64,000 bases of DNA from Antedon mediterranea (Eukaryota > Echinodermata > Crinoidea > Comatulida > Antedonidae): positions 12,486,601 to 12,550,600 of the forward strand of contig NC_092677.1 of the NCBI RefSeq assembly GCF_964355755.1, in the 5' to 3' direction. Positions 10,847 through 24,683 of this stretch are shown here, one piece after another (the first letter of the stretch is position 1; every line of letters starts with the position of its first letter). Made by a program: the position numbers and the translations under genes. A model generated the notes under the pieces. The model was given only the letters and a program-made list of their open reading frames with translations. It was not told where the DNA came from and did no database searches.

Positions 10847-12023
10847 GATGATTTAGTAAGAATTTTGATAATGTATAGAGAAAACTTGGACAATGTTTTT
10901 GACTTTCATGAAGACAATAGCGATTGTAGAATCATTTATAATCTACATAATAGAAAATTAACGCTTAAAAAAGAACGACATTTCAACTTCATAAGCGTTT
11001 TTTTTCTATTATGTATTTACAATAAATGTACCCTCATTCGTAATTTATAATCTACTTAAGAAAAATACGTAATATAGGCTCAATTTATAATATATATATG
11101 TTGTTGCCGTGGAAACTTGCAATATAATGACAGTATACTTTATTAAGTGTAATTATTGTTATATACTTATTTTATTTAACCAAAGACGATCATAACGTTA
11201 GAGAGTGCATTTAGTAATACAGCTGCATGATCTTAGAAATAAAATTGAACCATAAAATAAACATTATAGTGTAGATATAAATGTAAATAAGCTAACATGT
11301 AAACTTCTTCCAAGATATTGTAAGTAATGTTCATATTTTTTTAAGCTTATGTAAATTATCATTTATTATTTTATTGTTATATTTTAAAAGAATATAACAA
11401 TTCAGTGTGTTATACTTTTATCATTATATTTTAAAGAAATTGTTTTAATTTAAGATTAAAATACATAAATTGCATGTGTTGTTAATATAATTTTAAAACT
11501 CAAAAACATAATTTGTTGTTTTTAACTTTTAGCAAGTTTGAAACCAAATTAAGGCATTCAAATTTTAAAACAGTCTGCCTTTAGAAATAAAACAGCAATG
11601 AAATATTACACTACAATTTAAATTCATTTATTTTCCATTCTTGGCCTTAACTTTTGTGAAAATGAAACAATCACAAGAATTAAGACTAATCTTTTATGCA
11701 AATTTAAAGGCAACAAAAACTTCCCTGATTTTAGTAAGTAAAATATAAATTATTATTAAACACTTAAGTTTAGCTATTTAAAATATTTTATTCTAATCAT
11801 GACAAATTTTAAGGATTAGCTGGTCTCTGGGTGCATTACAACAATTGAAATATACTTCTTGTAATCCCATGTCCACACTGAGCCCAGATTCCTGTCTGGT
11901 GAATGGAATAGGTTTAGTTCACACTAAGCCAATCTGTAAAAATCCATGTATGTTATCAAAAACCTAAGGTACCCTAGTAACAGTATTCAATGGTTTGTTG
12001 TCCCTTTTTATTGTTCGTGTTAA

Positions 12024-12150
12024 GCCCTGTCTACAAACTTTACACAATTTGATGTGCCCAAATATGCTAGTGCTATGGTCATGATTTGACATCATCATAA
12101 ACATAATTATATTTTTTTTTTCACATAAAGTTTGATAGTGTAGACACGGC
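12024..12150. mobile_element. MITE with TTAA flanks
   Basis: About 127 bp with imperfect terminal inverted repeats (GCCCTGTCTAC... on the left, ...AGTTTGATAGTGTAGACACGGC on the right). TTAA lies on both sides, fitting a piggyBac-type target duplication for this copy. No coding capacity. Same family as 1580-1676 and 41618-41734. Confidence 0.65.
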
Positions 12151-12441
12151 TTAACACTCCAAGGATAAGCCACTCCATAGAATCCATGCTTAATGTGAAC
12201 ATAGCTTTAAATTGTTTTAGTTTCTCTGTTCAAGCAATACAAATTGTTTTTCTTTTAGAGATACAACCGAATAAATAATAATAATAATTTCTTTTAGCTA
12301 AAATCTTTTTTCTGTAAAAAATACTTTTATAATGTGTAAATGTCTGTAACAATAATCATTTTGGCTCAACCTGTAAATGAACTACAAATATACCCTTTTA
12401 TTTTATAATCTATGTGGATTTTTCTACATTTAGTTTGTTGT

Positions 12442-12498
12442 TGTGGTCTGACACGGTTACTGTGGTCTGACATGGTTACTGTGGGTCCACATGGTTGT
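12442..12498 (+). repeat. 19-bp tandem repeat, three copies
   Basis: Unit TGTGGTCTGACACGGTTAC; the second copy differs at one base and the third is partial and diverged. Confidence 0.8.
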
Positions 12499-12774
12499 TT
12501 TTATGTCTGTGTTGAACCACTATAATATACATCTCATGTTTTTGTTGTCTTTTGTTCACACTACTTGACAGTGGTTTAAATAAGCTTTAAGTAATTAAGA
12601 CCAATGTACATGCATAGTATATCAATAAACAAGATGAAATATTGAAAATATATTTAGATTCACCCTTTTCAATGTATATTACAGGAAATTTTAGTCACGT
12701 GCAAATGTGACTCTACAGCTCACTATGTCGGTCGGTCGGTAAACACTAACTCAAATTTGAGCACGCAACTGCAG

Positions 12775-15700
12775 TCATGTATATGGCCTTGTTAAAATGT
12801 CAGCAAAATTTCGACCCTTTTATTCTTTGACATAACTGGTTACTATATCATAATTAGATAATTTCAGGGAAATTTTCGGAAAATGGCCAATTTCCACCCT
12901 TATATTTTGTAACATAAATGGTTACTATAGCATAATGAACATGCGCAGGGTCGAATAATGGGTTCTGCGCATGTCAATTATGCTATAGTAACCATTTTTA
13001 TGGAAAAATAAAAAGGTCGAAATTGGGCAATTTTTGTGAAAAATCGAAAAAAAGGTCGAAAATTAGTATTTTTCTAAAAAATCCCTGTACTATAGTACAG
13101 GGAAATTTTCGAAAAATTGCCAATTTTCGACCCTTTTATTTTTTGACATAAATGGTTACTATAGAATTATAAACATGCGCAGAGTCGAATAATGCGTTCT
13201 GCGCATGTCAATTGGCTATAGTAACCACTTTTGACATAAATGGTTACTATAGCATAATAAACATGCGCAGAGTCGAATAGTGGGTTCTGCGCATGTCAAT
13301 TATGCTATAGTAACCAGTTTTATCGAAAAATAAAAAGGTCGAAAATTAGTAATTTTTCTAAAAAATCCCTGGAAATTTTCGAAAAATGGCCAATTTTCGA
13401 CCCTTTTATTTTTCGACATAAATGGTTACTATAGCATTATAAACATGTGCAGAGTCGAATAATGGGTTCTGCGCATATCAATTATGCTATAGTAACCAGT
13501 TTTATCGAAAAATAAAAAGGTCGAAAATTAGTAATTTTTCTAAAAAATCCCTGTACTATAGTACAGGGAAATTTTCGAAAAATTGCCAATTTTTTACCTT
13601 TTTATTTTTTGACATAAATGGTTACTATAGCATTATAAACATGCGCAGAGTCGAATAATGCGTTCTGCGCATGTCAATTGGCTATAGTAACCACTTTTGA
13701 CATAAATGGTTACTATAGCATAATAAACATGCGCAGAGTCGAATAATGGGTTCTGCGCATGCCAATTGTGCTATAGTAACCAGTTTAATCGAAAAATAAA
13801 AAGGTCGAAAATTAATCATTTTTTGAAAAAATCCCTGTACTATAGTAAAGGAAAATTATCGAAAAATCACCAATTTCGACCCTTATATTTTGTGACATAA
13901 ATGGTTACTATAGCATAATAAACATGCGCAGAGTCGAATAGTGGGTTCTGCGCATGTCAATTATGCTATAGTAACCAGTTTTATCGAAAAATAAAAAGGT
14001 CGAAAATTAGTAATTTTTCTAAAAAATCCCTGTGCTATAGTACAGGGAGATTTTCTAAAAATTGCCAATTTTTTACCTTTTTATTTTTTGACATAAAATG
14101 TTACTATAGCATTATAAACAGGCGCAGAGTCGAATAATGCGTTCTGCGCATGTCAATTGGCTATAGTAACCACTTTTGGCATAAATGGTTACTATAGCAT
14201 AATAAACATGCGCAGAGTCGAATAGTGGGTTCTCCGCATGTCAATTATGCTATAGTAACCAGTTTTATCGAAAAATAAAAAGGTCGAAAATTAGTATTTT
14301 TCTAAAAAATCCCTGTACTATAGTACAGGGAAATTTTCGAAAAATTGCCAATTTTTTACCTTTTTATTTTTTGACATAAATGGTTACTATAGCATTATAA
14401 ACATGCGCAGAGTCGAATAATGCGTTCTGCGCATGTCAATTGGCTATAGTAACCACTTTTGACATAAATGGTTACTATAGCATAATAAACATGCGCAGAG
14501 TCGAATAATGGGTTCTGCGCATGCCAATTGTGCTATAGTAACCAGTTTAATCGAAAAATAAAAAGGTCGAAAATTAATCATTTTTTTAAAAAATCCCTGT
14601 ACTATAGTAAAGGAAAATTATCAAAAAATCACCAATTTCGACCCTTATATTTTGTGACATAAATGGTTACTATAGCATAATAAACATGCGCAGAGTCGAA
14701 TAGTGGGTTCTGCGCATGTCAATTATGCTATAGTAACCAGTTTTATCGAAAAATAAAAAGGTCGAAAATTAGTAATTTTTCTAAAAAATCCCTGTGCTAT
14801 AGTACAGGGAGATTTTCTAAAAATTGCCAATTTTTTACCTTTTTATTTTTTGACATAAATGGTTACTATAGCATTATAAACAGGCGCAGAGTCGAATAAT
14901 GCGTTCTGCGCATGTCAATTGGCTATAGTAACCACTTTTGGCATAAATGGTTACTATAGCATAATAAACATGCGCAGATTCGAATAATGGGTTCTGCGCA
15001 TGTCAATTATGCTATAGTAACCAGTTTAATCGAAAACTAAAAAGGTCGAAAATTAGTAATTTTTCTAAAAAATCCCTGTGCTATAGTACAGGGAGATTTT
15101 CGAAAAATTGCCAATTTTTTACCTTTTTATTTTTTGACATAAATGATTACTATAGCATTATAAATATGCACAGAGTCGAATAATGCGTTCTGCGCATGTC
15201 AATTGGCTATAGTAACCACTTTTGACATAAATGGTTACTATAGCATAATAAACATGCGCAGAGTCGAATAGTGGGTTCTGCGCATGTCAATTATGCTATA
15301 GTAACCAGTTTTATTGAAAAATAAAAAGGTCGAAAATTAGTAATTTTTCTAAAAAATCCCTGTACTATAGTACATGGAAATTTTCGAAAAATTGCCCAAT
15401 TTTTTACCTTTTTATTTTTCGATAAAACTGGTTACTATAGCATGATTGACATGCGCAGAGTCGAATAATGGGTTCTGCGCATGTCAATTGCCTATAGTAA
15501 CCACTTTTGACATAAATGGTTACTATAGCATAATAAACATGCGCAGAGTCGAATAGTGGGTTCTGCGCATGTCAATTGGCTATAGATACCACTTTTGACA
15601 TAAATGGTTACTATAGTATAATAAACATGCGCAGAGTCAAATAGTGTGTTCTGCGCATGTCAATTATGCTATAGTAACCAGTTTTATCGAAAAATAAAAA

Positions 15701-17964
15701 GGTCGAAAATTTGTAATTTTTCTAAAAAATCCCTGTGCTATAGTACAGGGAGATTTTCTAAAAATTGCCAATTTTTTACCTTTTTATTTTTTGACATAAA
15801 TGGTTACTATAGCATTATAAACAGGCGCAGAGTCGAATAATGCGTTCTGCGCATGTCAATTGGCTATAGTAACCACTTTTGGCATAAATGGTTACTATAG
15901 CATAATAAACATGCGCAGATTCGAATAATGGGTTCTGCGCATGTCAATTATGCTATAGTAACCAGTTTAATCGAAAACTAAAAAGGTCGAAAATTAGTAA
16001 TTTTTCTAAAAAATCCCTGTGCTATAGTACAGGGAGATTTTCGAAAAATTGCCAATTTTTTACCTTTTTATTTTTTGACATAAATGATTACTATAGCATT
16101 ATAAACATGCACAGAGTCGAATAATGCGTTCTGCGCATGTCAATTGGCTATAGTAACCACTTTTGACATAAATGGTTACTATAGCATTATAAACATGCGC
16201 AGAGTCGAATAATGCGTTCTGCTCATGTCAATTGGCTATAGAAACAACTTTTGACATAAATGGTTACTATAGCATAATAAACATGCGCAGAGTCGAATAG
16301 TGGGTTCTGCGCATGTCAATTATGCTATAGTAACCAGTTTTATCGAAAAATAAAAAGGTCGAAAATTAGTAATTTTTCTAAAAAATCCCTGTGCTATAGT
16401 ACAGGGAGATTTTCGAAAAATTGTCAATTTTTTACCTTTTTATTTTTTGACATAAATGGTTACTATAGCATTATAAACATGCGCAGAGTCGAATAATGCG
16501 TTCTGCGCATGTCAATTGGCTATAGTAACCACTTTTGACATAAATGGTTACTATAGCATAATAAACATGCGCAGAGTCGAATAATGGGTTCTGCGCATGT
16601 CAATTATGCTATAGTAACCAGTTTAATCGAAAAATAAAAAGGTCGAAAATTAGTCATTTTTTGAAAAAATCCCTGTACTATAGTACAGGGAAATTTTCGA
16701 AAAATTGCCAATTTTTTACCTTTTTCTTTTTCGATAAAACTGGTTACTATAGCATAATTGACATGCGCAGAGTCGTATAATGCGTTCTGCGCATTTCAAT
16801 TGGCTATAGTAACCAATTTTGACATAAATGGTTACTATAGCATAATAAACATGCGCAGAGTCGAATAATGGGTTCTGCGCACGCCAATTGTACTATAGTA
16901 ACAAGTTTTATCGAAAAATAAAAAGGTCGAAAATTAGTCATTTTTGGAAAAAATCCCTGTACTATAATACAGGGAAATTTTCGAAAAATGGCCAATTTTT
17001 TACCCTTTTATTTTTTGACATAAATGGTTACTATAGGATTATAAACATGCGCAGAGTCGAATAATGCGTTCTGCGCATGTCAATTGGCTTTAGATACCAC
17101 TTTTGACATAAATGGTTACTATAGCATAATAAACATGCTCAGAGTCGAATAATGGGTTCTGCGCATGTCAATTGGCTATAGTAACCACTTTTGACATAAA
17201 TGGTTACTATAGCATAATAAACATGCGCAGAGTCGAATAATGGGTTCTGCGCATGTCAATTATGCTATAGTAACCAGTTTTATCGAAAAATAAAAAGGTA
17301 GAAAATTAGTAATTTTTCTAAAAAATCTCTGTACTATAGTGTAGGGAAATTTTCGAAAAATTGCCAATTTGTTACCTTTTTATTTTTTGACATAAATGGT
17401 TACTATAGCATTATAAACATGCGCAGAGTCGAATAATCCGTTCTGCGCATGTCAATTGGCTATAGTAACCACTTTTGACATAAATGGTTACTATAGCATA
17501 ATAAACATGCGCAGAGTCGAATAATGGGTTCTGCGCACGCCAATTGTACTATAGTAACAAGTTTTATCGAAAAATAAAAAGGTCGAAAATTAGTCATTTT
17601 TGGAAAAAATCCCTGTACTATAGTACAGGGAAATTTTCGAAAAATGGCCAATTTTTTACCCTTTTATTTTTTGACATAAATGGTTACTATAGCATTATAA
17701 ACATGCGCAGAGTCGAATAATGCGTTCTGCGCATGTCAATTTGCTATAGATACCACTTTTGACATAAATGGTTACTATAGCATAATAAACATGCGCAGAG
17801 TCGAATATTGCGTTCTGCGCATGTCAATTGTGCTATAGTAACCAGTTTAATCGAAAAATAAAAAGGTCGAAAATTAGTCATTTTTTGAAAAAAATCCCTG
17901 TACTATAGTATTGGGAAATTTTCGAAAAGTGGCCAATTTTCGACCCTTTTATTTTTTGACATAA
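12775..17964. repeat. Satellite family A, block 1
   Basis: Dense tandem array built from two alternating palindromic parts. The first has arms TGGTTACTATAGCATAAT and CATGCGCAGA around a GTCGAATAATGGGT-like loop, followed by the inverse arms. The second centres on CCCTGTACTATAGTACAGGG and is flanked by A/T-rich arms containing GGTCGAAAATTAGTAATTTT and its inverse. Units recur at varying spacing because parts are duplicated or deleted (for example a 762-bp repeat between about 13.7 and 14.5 kb). The first unit is diverged; the rest are very similar. No real coding sequence: open frames here are by-products of the repeat. Confidence 0.95.
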
Positions 17965-19060
17965 GTCTAAGTCCGCTGTGTGACTTAGGCAAATAAGGAG
18001 AGCTGACTTATGATCTGCCTAACTCACTGCTTATATCAATATACTATATTTTTGTGTATTTCTGCCTAAGTCAGCTGTATGACTTAGGCAATTAAGGAGA
18101 GCTGACTTATGATCTGCCTAACTCACTGCTTATATCAATATACTATATTTTTTATGTTTCTGCCTAAGTCAGCTGTGTGACTTAGGCAATTAAGGAGAGC
18201 TGACTTATGATATGCCTAACTCACTGCTTATATCAATATACTATATTTTTGTAGATTCTGCATAAGTCAGCTGTGTGACTTAGGCAATTAAGGAGAGGAG
18301 ACTCATAATTTTTTTAATAAAATAAGAAATACATTTTTACAGTATATTTTTTAACCCATTTGTTACAAATTCTTTCTCTTTTATTGCTACTTTCCTTTTC
18401 TAAAATCATCAGTGTTAATTTTAATCTGAAGAGCTGATGCTATTAAATTTTGTTACTTAAAGGTAGCATTTTTTGTATATAGATGATATCGACAGCCTCA
18501 TAACAAAAGTGTCTAAAGTCATAATTGTTTTTATCTGGCTAACTCACTGCTTATATCAATATACTATATTTTTTGTGTGTTTCTGCCTAAGTCAGCTGTG
18601 TGACTTAGGCAATTAAGGAGAGCTGACTTATGATCTGCCTAACTCACTGCTTATATCAATATACTATATTTTTTGTGTTTCTGCCTAAGTCAGCTGTGTG
18701 ACTTAGGCAATTAAGGAGAGCTGACTTATGATATGCCTAACTCACTGCTTATATCAATATACTATATTTTTGTAGATTCTGCCTAAGTCAGCTGTGTGAC
18801 TTAGGCAATTAAGGAGAGGAGACTCATAATTTTTTAATAAAATAAGAAATACATTTTTATAGTATATTTTTTAACCCATTTGTTACAAATTCTTCCTTTT
18901 TTATTGGTACTTTCCTTTTCTAAAATCATCAGTGTTAATTTTAATCTGAAGAGCTGATGCTATTAAATTTTGTTACTTAAAGGTAGCATTTTTTGTATAT
19001 AGATGATATCGACAGCCTCATAACAAAAGTGTCTAAGTCATAATTTTTTTTTTGCCTAAC
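17965..19060. repeat. Family B cassette 1
   Basis: The cassette interrupts family A. It has two components: tandem units of about 98 bp containing the inverted repeat GCCTAAGTCA-gctgtg-TGACTTAGGC and CTCACTGCTTATATCAATAT, and a roughly 240-bp non-tandem module starting GGAGACTCATAATTTTT and ending AACAAAAGTGTCTAAGTC. Here the order is units, module, units, module. It starts after GACATAAG and ends in GCCTAAC before family A resumes. Confidence 0.9.
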
Positions 19061-20896
19061 TTGAAAAATGGCCAATTTTTTACCTTTTTATTTTTTGACA
19101 TAAATGGTTACTATAGTATTATAAACATGCGCAGAGTCGAATATTGCGTTCTGCGCATGTCAATTGGCTATAGTAACCACTTTTGACATAAATGGTTACT
19201 ATAGCATAATAAACATGCGCAGAGTCGAATAATGGGTTCTGCGCATGTCAATTATGCTATAGTAACCAGCTTTATCAAAAAATAAAAAGGTCGAAAATTA
19301 GTAGTTTTTCTAAAAAATCCCTGTACTATAGTACAGGGAAATTTTCAAAAAATTGCCAATTTTTTACCTTTTTATTTTTTGACATAAATGGTTACTATAG
19401 TATTATAAACATGCGCAGAGTCGAATATTGCGTTCTCCGCATGTCAATTGGCTATAGTAACCACTTTTGACATAAATGGTTACTATAGCATAATAAACAT
19501 GCGCAGAGTCGAATAATGGGTTCTGCGCATGTCAATTATGCTATAGTAACCAGTTTAATCGAAAAATAAAAAGGTCGAAAATTAGTCATTTTTTGAAAAA
19601 ATCCCTGTACTATAGTACAGGGAAATTTTCGAAAAATTGCCAATTTTTTACCTTTTTCTTTTTCGATAAAACTGGTTACTATAGCATAATTGACATGCGC
19701 AGAGTCGTATAATGCGTTCTGCGCATTTCAATTGGCTATAGTAACCAATTTTGACATAAATGGTTACTATAGCATAATAAACATGCGCAGAGTCGAATAA
19801 TGGGTTCTGCGCACGCCAATTGTACTATAGTAACAAGTTTTATCGAAAAATAAAAAGGTCGAAAATTAGTCATTTTTGGAAAAAATCCCTGTACTATAAT
19901 ACAGGGAAATTTTCGAAAAATGGCCAATTTTTTACCCTTTTATTTTTTGACATAAATGGTTACTATAGGATTATAAACATGCGCAGAGTCGAATAATGCG
20001 TTCTGCGCATGTCAATTGGCTTTAGATACCACTTTTGACATAAATGGTTACTATAGCATAATAAACATGCGCAGAGTCGAATAATGAGTTCTGCGCATGT
20101 CAATTGGCTATAGTAACCACTTTTGACATAAATGGTTACTATAGCATAATAAACATGCGCAGAGTCGAATAATGGGTTCTGCGCATGTCAATTATGCTAT
20201 AGTAACCAGTTTTATCGAAAAATAAAAAGGTAGAAAATTAGTAATTTTTCTAAAAAATCTCTGTACTATAGTGTAGGGAAATTTTCGAAAAATTGCCAAT
20301 TTGTTACCTTTTTATTTTTTGACATAAATGGTTACTATAGCATTATAAACATGCGCAGAGTCGAATAATCCGTTCTGCGCATGTCAATTGGCTATAGTAA
20401 CCACTTTTGACATAAATGGTTACTATAGCATAATAAACATGCGCAGAGTCGAATAATGGGTTCTGCGCACGCCAATTGTACTATAGTAACAAGTTTTATC
20501 GAAAAATAAAAAGGTCGAAAATTAGTCATTTTTGGAAAAAATCCCTGTACTATAGTACAGGGAAATTTTCGAAAAATGGCCAATTTTTTACCCTTTTATT
20601 TTTTGACATAAATGGTTACTATAGCATTATAAACATGCGCAGAGTCGAATAATGCGTTCTGCGCATGTCAATTTGCTATAGATACCACTTTTGACATAAA
20701 TGGTTACTATAGCATAATAAACATGCGCAGAGTCGAATATTGCGTTCTGCGCATGTCAATTGTGCTATAGTAACCAGTTTAATCGAAAAATAAAAAGGTC
20801 GAAAATTAGTCATTTTTTGAAAAAAATCCCTGTACTATAGTATTGGGAAATTTTCGAAAAGTGGCCAATTTTCGACCCTTTTATTTTTTGACATAA
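19061..20896. repeat. Satellite family A, block 2
   Basis: Same palindromic units as block 1; it follows GCCTAAC of cassette 1 and ends in the GACATAAG junction of cassette 2. Most of it is the second copy of 16.4-17.96 kb. Confidence 0.93.
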
Positions 20897-21993
20897 GTCT
20901 AAGTCCGCTGTGTGACTTAGGCAAATAAGGAGAGCTGACTTATGATCTGCCTAACTCACTGCTTATATCAATATACTATATTTTTGTGTATTTCTGCCTA
21001 AGTCAGCTGTATGACTTAGGCAATTAAGGAGAGCTGACTTATGATCTGCCTAACTCACTGCTTATATCAATATACTATATTTTTTATGTTTCTGCCTAAG
21101 TCAGCTGTGTGACTTAGGCAATTAAGGAGAGCTGACTTATGATATGCCTAACTCACTGCTTATATCAATATACTATATTTTTGTAGATTCTGCATAAGTC
21201 AGCTGTGTGACTTAGGCAATTAAGGAGAGGAGACTCATAATTTTTTTAATAAAATAAGAAATACATTTTTACAGTATATTTTTTAACCCATTTGTTACAA
21301 ATTCTTTCTCTTTTATTGCTACTTTCCTTTTCTAAAATCATCAGTGTTAATTTTAATCTGAAGAGCTGATGCTATTAAATTTTGTTACTTAAAGGTAGCA
21401 TTTTTTGTATATAGCTGATATCGACAGCCTCATAACAAAAGTGTCTAAAGTCATAATTGTTTTTATCTGGCTAACTCACTGCTTATATCAATATACTATA
21501 TTTTTTGTGTGTTTCTGCCTAAGTCAGCTGTGTGACTTAGGCAATTAAGGAGAGCTGACTTATGATCTGCCTAACTCACTGCTTATATCAATATACTATA
21601 TTTTTTGTGTTTCTGCCTAAGTCAGCTGTGTGACTTAGGCAATTAAGGAGAGCTGACTTATGATATGCCTAACTCACTGCTTATATCAATATACTATATT
21701 TTTGTAGATTCTGCCTAAGTCAGCTGTGTGACTTAGGCAATTAAGGAGAGGAGACTCATAATTTTTTAATAAAATAAGAAATACATTTTTATAGTATATT
21801 TTTTAACCCATTTGTTACAAATTCTTCCTTTTTTATTGGTACTTTCCTTTTCTAAAATCATCAGTGTTAATTTTAATCTGAAGAGCTGATGCTATTAAAT
21901 TTTGTTACTTAAAGGTAGCATTTTTTGTATATAGATGATATCGACAGCCTCATAACAAAAGTGTCTAAGTCATAATTTTTTTTTTGCCTAACT
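20897..21993. repeat. Family B cassette 2
   Basis: Almost identical to cassette 1 and offset by exactly 2,932 bp, with the same internal order and the same two junctions to family A. Confidence 0.9.
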
Positions 21994-22887
21994 CGAAAAA
22001 TGGCCAATTTTTTACCTTTTTATTTTTTGACATAAATGGTTACTATAGTATTATAAACATGCGCAGAGTCGAATATTGCGTTCTGCGCATGTCAATTGGC
22101 TATAGTAACCACTTTTGACATAAATGGTTATTATAGCATAATAAACATGCGCAGAGTCGAATAATAGGTTCTGCGCATGTCAATTATGCTATAGTAACCA
22201 GCTTTATCAAAAAATAAAAAGGTCGAAAATTAGTAGTTTTTCTAAAAAATCCCTGTACTATAGTACAGGGAAATTTTCAAAAAATTGCCAATTTTTTACC
22301 TTTTTATTTTTTGACATAAATGGTTACTATAGCATTATAAACATGCGCAGAGTCGAATAATGCGTTCTGCGCATATCAATTGGCTATAGTAACCACTTTT
22401 GACATAAATGGTTACTATAGCATAATAAACATGCGCAGAGTCGAATAATGGGTTCTGCGCACGCCAATTGTACTATAGTAACAAGTTTTATCGAAAAATA
22501 AAAAGGTCGAAAATTAGTCATTTTTGGAAAAAATCCCTGTACTATAGTACAGGGAAATTTTCGAAAAATGGCCAATTTTTTACCCTTTTATTTTTAGACA
22601 TAAATGGTTACTATAGCATTATAAACATGCGTATAGCCGAATAATGCGTTCTGCGCATGTCGATTGGCTATAGATACCAGTTTTGACATAAATGGTTACT
22701 ATAGCATAATAAACATGCGCAGAGTCGAATATTGCGTTCTGCGCATGTCAATTGTGCTATAGTAACCAGTTTAATCGAAAAATAATAAGGTCGAAAATTT
22801 GTCATTTTTTGAAAAAATCCCTGTACTATAGTACAGGGAAATTTTCGAAAAGTGGCCAATTTTCGACCCTTTTATTTTTTGACATAA
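21994..22887. repeat. Satellite family A, block 3
   Basis: Short run of family A units. It is also the left part of the 1,796-bp higher-order unit that recurs at 23.79 kb. Confidence 0.92.
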
Positions 22888-23789
22888 GTCTAAGTCCGCT
22901 GTGTGACTTAGGCAATTAAGGAGAGCTGACTTATGATCTGCCTAACTCACTGCTTATATCAATATACTATATTTTTGTGTGTTTCTGCCTAAGTCAGCTG
23001 TATGACTTAGGCAATTAAGGAGAGCTGACTTATGATCTGCCTAACTCACTGCTTATATCAATATACTATATTTTTTGTGTTTCTGCCTAAGTCAGCTGTG
23101 TGACTTAGGCAATTAAGGAGAGCTGACTTATGATATGCCTAACTCACTGCTTATATCAATATACTATATTTTTGTAGATTCTGCCTAAGTCAGCTGTGTG
23201 ACTTAGGCAATTAAGGAGAGGAGACTCATAATTTTTTTAATAAAATAAGAAATACATTTTTACAATATATTTTTTAACCCTATTTTTATACTATATTTTT
23301 TTTGTGTTTCTGCCTAAGTCAGCTGTGTGACTTAGGCAATTAAGGAGAGCTGACTTATGATCTGCCTAACTCACTGCTTATATCAATATACTATATTTTT
23401 TATGTTTCTGCCTAAGTCAGCTGTGTGACTTAGGCAATTAAGGAGAGCTGACTTATGATATGCCTAACTCACTTCTTATATCAATATACTATATTTTTGT
23501 AGATTCTGCATAAGTCAGCTGTGTGACTTAGGCAATTAAGGAGAGGAGACTCATAATTTTTTTAATAAAATAAGAAATACATTTTTACAGTATATTTTTT
23601 AACCCATTTGTTACAAATTCTTTCTCTTTTATTGGTACTTTCCTTTTCTAAAATCATCAGTGTTAATTTTAATCTGAAGAGCTGATGCTATTAAATTTTG
23701 TTACTTAAAGGTAGCATTTTTTGTATATAGATGATATCGACAGCCTCATAACAAAAGTGTCTAAGTCATAATTTTTTTTTTGCCTAACT
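22888..23789. repeat. Family B cassette 3
   Basis: Same composition as cassettes 1 and 2 but shorter: the first module is cut after TTTAACCC near 23280, and the 98-bp units resume after a short scrambled join. Confidence 0.88.
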
Positions 23790-24683
23790 CGAAAAATGGC
23801 CAATTCTTTACCTTTTTATTTTTTGACATAAATGGTTACTATAGTATTATAAACATGCGCAGAGTCGAATATTGCGTTCTGCGCATGTCAATTGGCTATA
23901 GTAACCACTTTTGACATAAATGGTTACTATAGCATAATAAACATGCGCAGAGTCGAATAATGGGTTCTGCGCATGTCAATTATGCTATAGTAACCAGTTT
24001 TATCGAAAAATAAAAAGGTCGAAAATTAGTAGTTTTTCTAAAAAATCCCTGTACTATAGTACAGGGAAATTTTCAAAAAATTGCCAATTTTTTACCTTTT
24101 TATTTTTTGACATAAATGGTTACTATAGCATTATAAACATGCGCAGAGTCGAATAATGCGTTCTGCGCATGTCAATTGGCTATAGTAACCACTTTTGACA
24201 TAAATGGTTACTATAGCATAATAAACATGCGCAGAGTCGAATAATGGGTTCTGCGCACGCCAATTGTACTATAGTAACAAGTTTTATCGAAAAATAAAAA
24301 GGTCGAAAATTAGTCATTTTTGGAGAAAATCTCTGTACTATAGTACAGGGAAATTTTCGAAAAATGGCCAATTTTTTACCCTTTTATTTTTTGACATAAA
24401 TGGTTACTATAGCATTATAAACTTTCGCATAGTCGAATAATGCGTTCTGCGCATGTCAATTGGCTATAGATACCACTTTTGACATAAATGGTTACTATAG
24501 CATAATAAACATGCGCAGAGTCGAATATTGCGTTCTGCGCATGTCAATTGTGCTATAGTAACCAGTTTAATCGAAAAATAAAAAGGTCGAAAATTTGTCA
24601 TTTTTTGAAAAAATCCCTGTACTATAGTACAGGGAAATTTTCGAAAAGTGGCCAATTTTCGACCCTTTTATTTTTTGACATAA
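23790..24683. repeat. Satellite family A, block 4
   Basis: Family A units matching block 3 at the 1,796-bp offset, with minor differences (for example ACTTTCGCATAGTCG where other copies have ACATGCGCAGAGTCG). Confidence 0.92.

Larger units (their letters stand above)
10517..12774 (+). other. RhoGEF 3' UTR and intergenic DNA
   Basis: AT-rich DNA without a supportable gene. It contains the candidate poly(A) signals, an RFX X-box-like site (11103-11116), a MITE (12024-12150), a three-copy 19-bp repeat (12442-12498) and the eroded left edge of the satellite block after about 12775. The 97-codon open stretch at 10757-11050 has the low-complexity composition of chance AT-rich frames. Confidence 0.5.
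16420..22283. repeat. Higher-order tandem duplication, 2,932-bp unit, two copies
   Basis: Sequence from about 16420 to 19351 recurs from about 19352 to 22283 at a constant offset of 2,932 bp, including family A blocks and a whole family B cassette. Only scattered single-base differences are seen by eye (for example TGCTCAGA at 17.13 kb versus TGCGCAGA in the second copy, and TAGATGATAT versus TAGCTGATAT). That means a recent duplication, or an assembly duplication. Confidence 0.88.

Noticed and set aside
16804-24655. Recurring 63-codon minus-strand frames (MAIFRKFPC...) in the satellite
   Set aside because: They sit at fixed places in family A units and recur only because the unit recurs; there is no start context, domain or selection signal.
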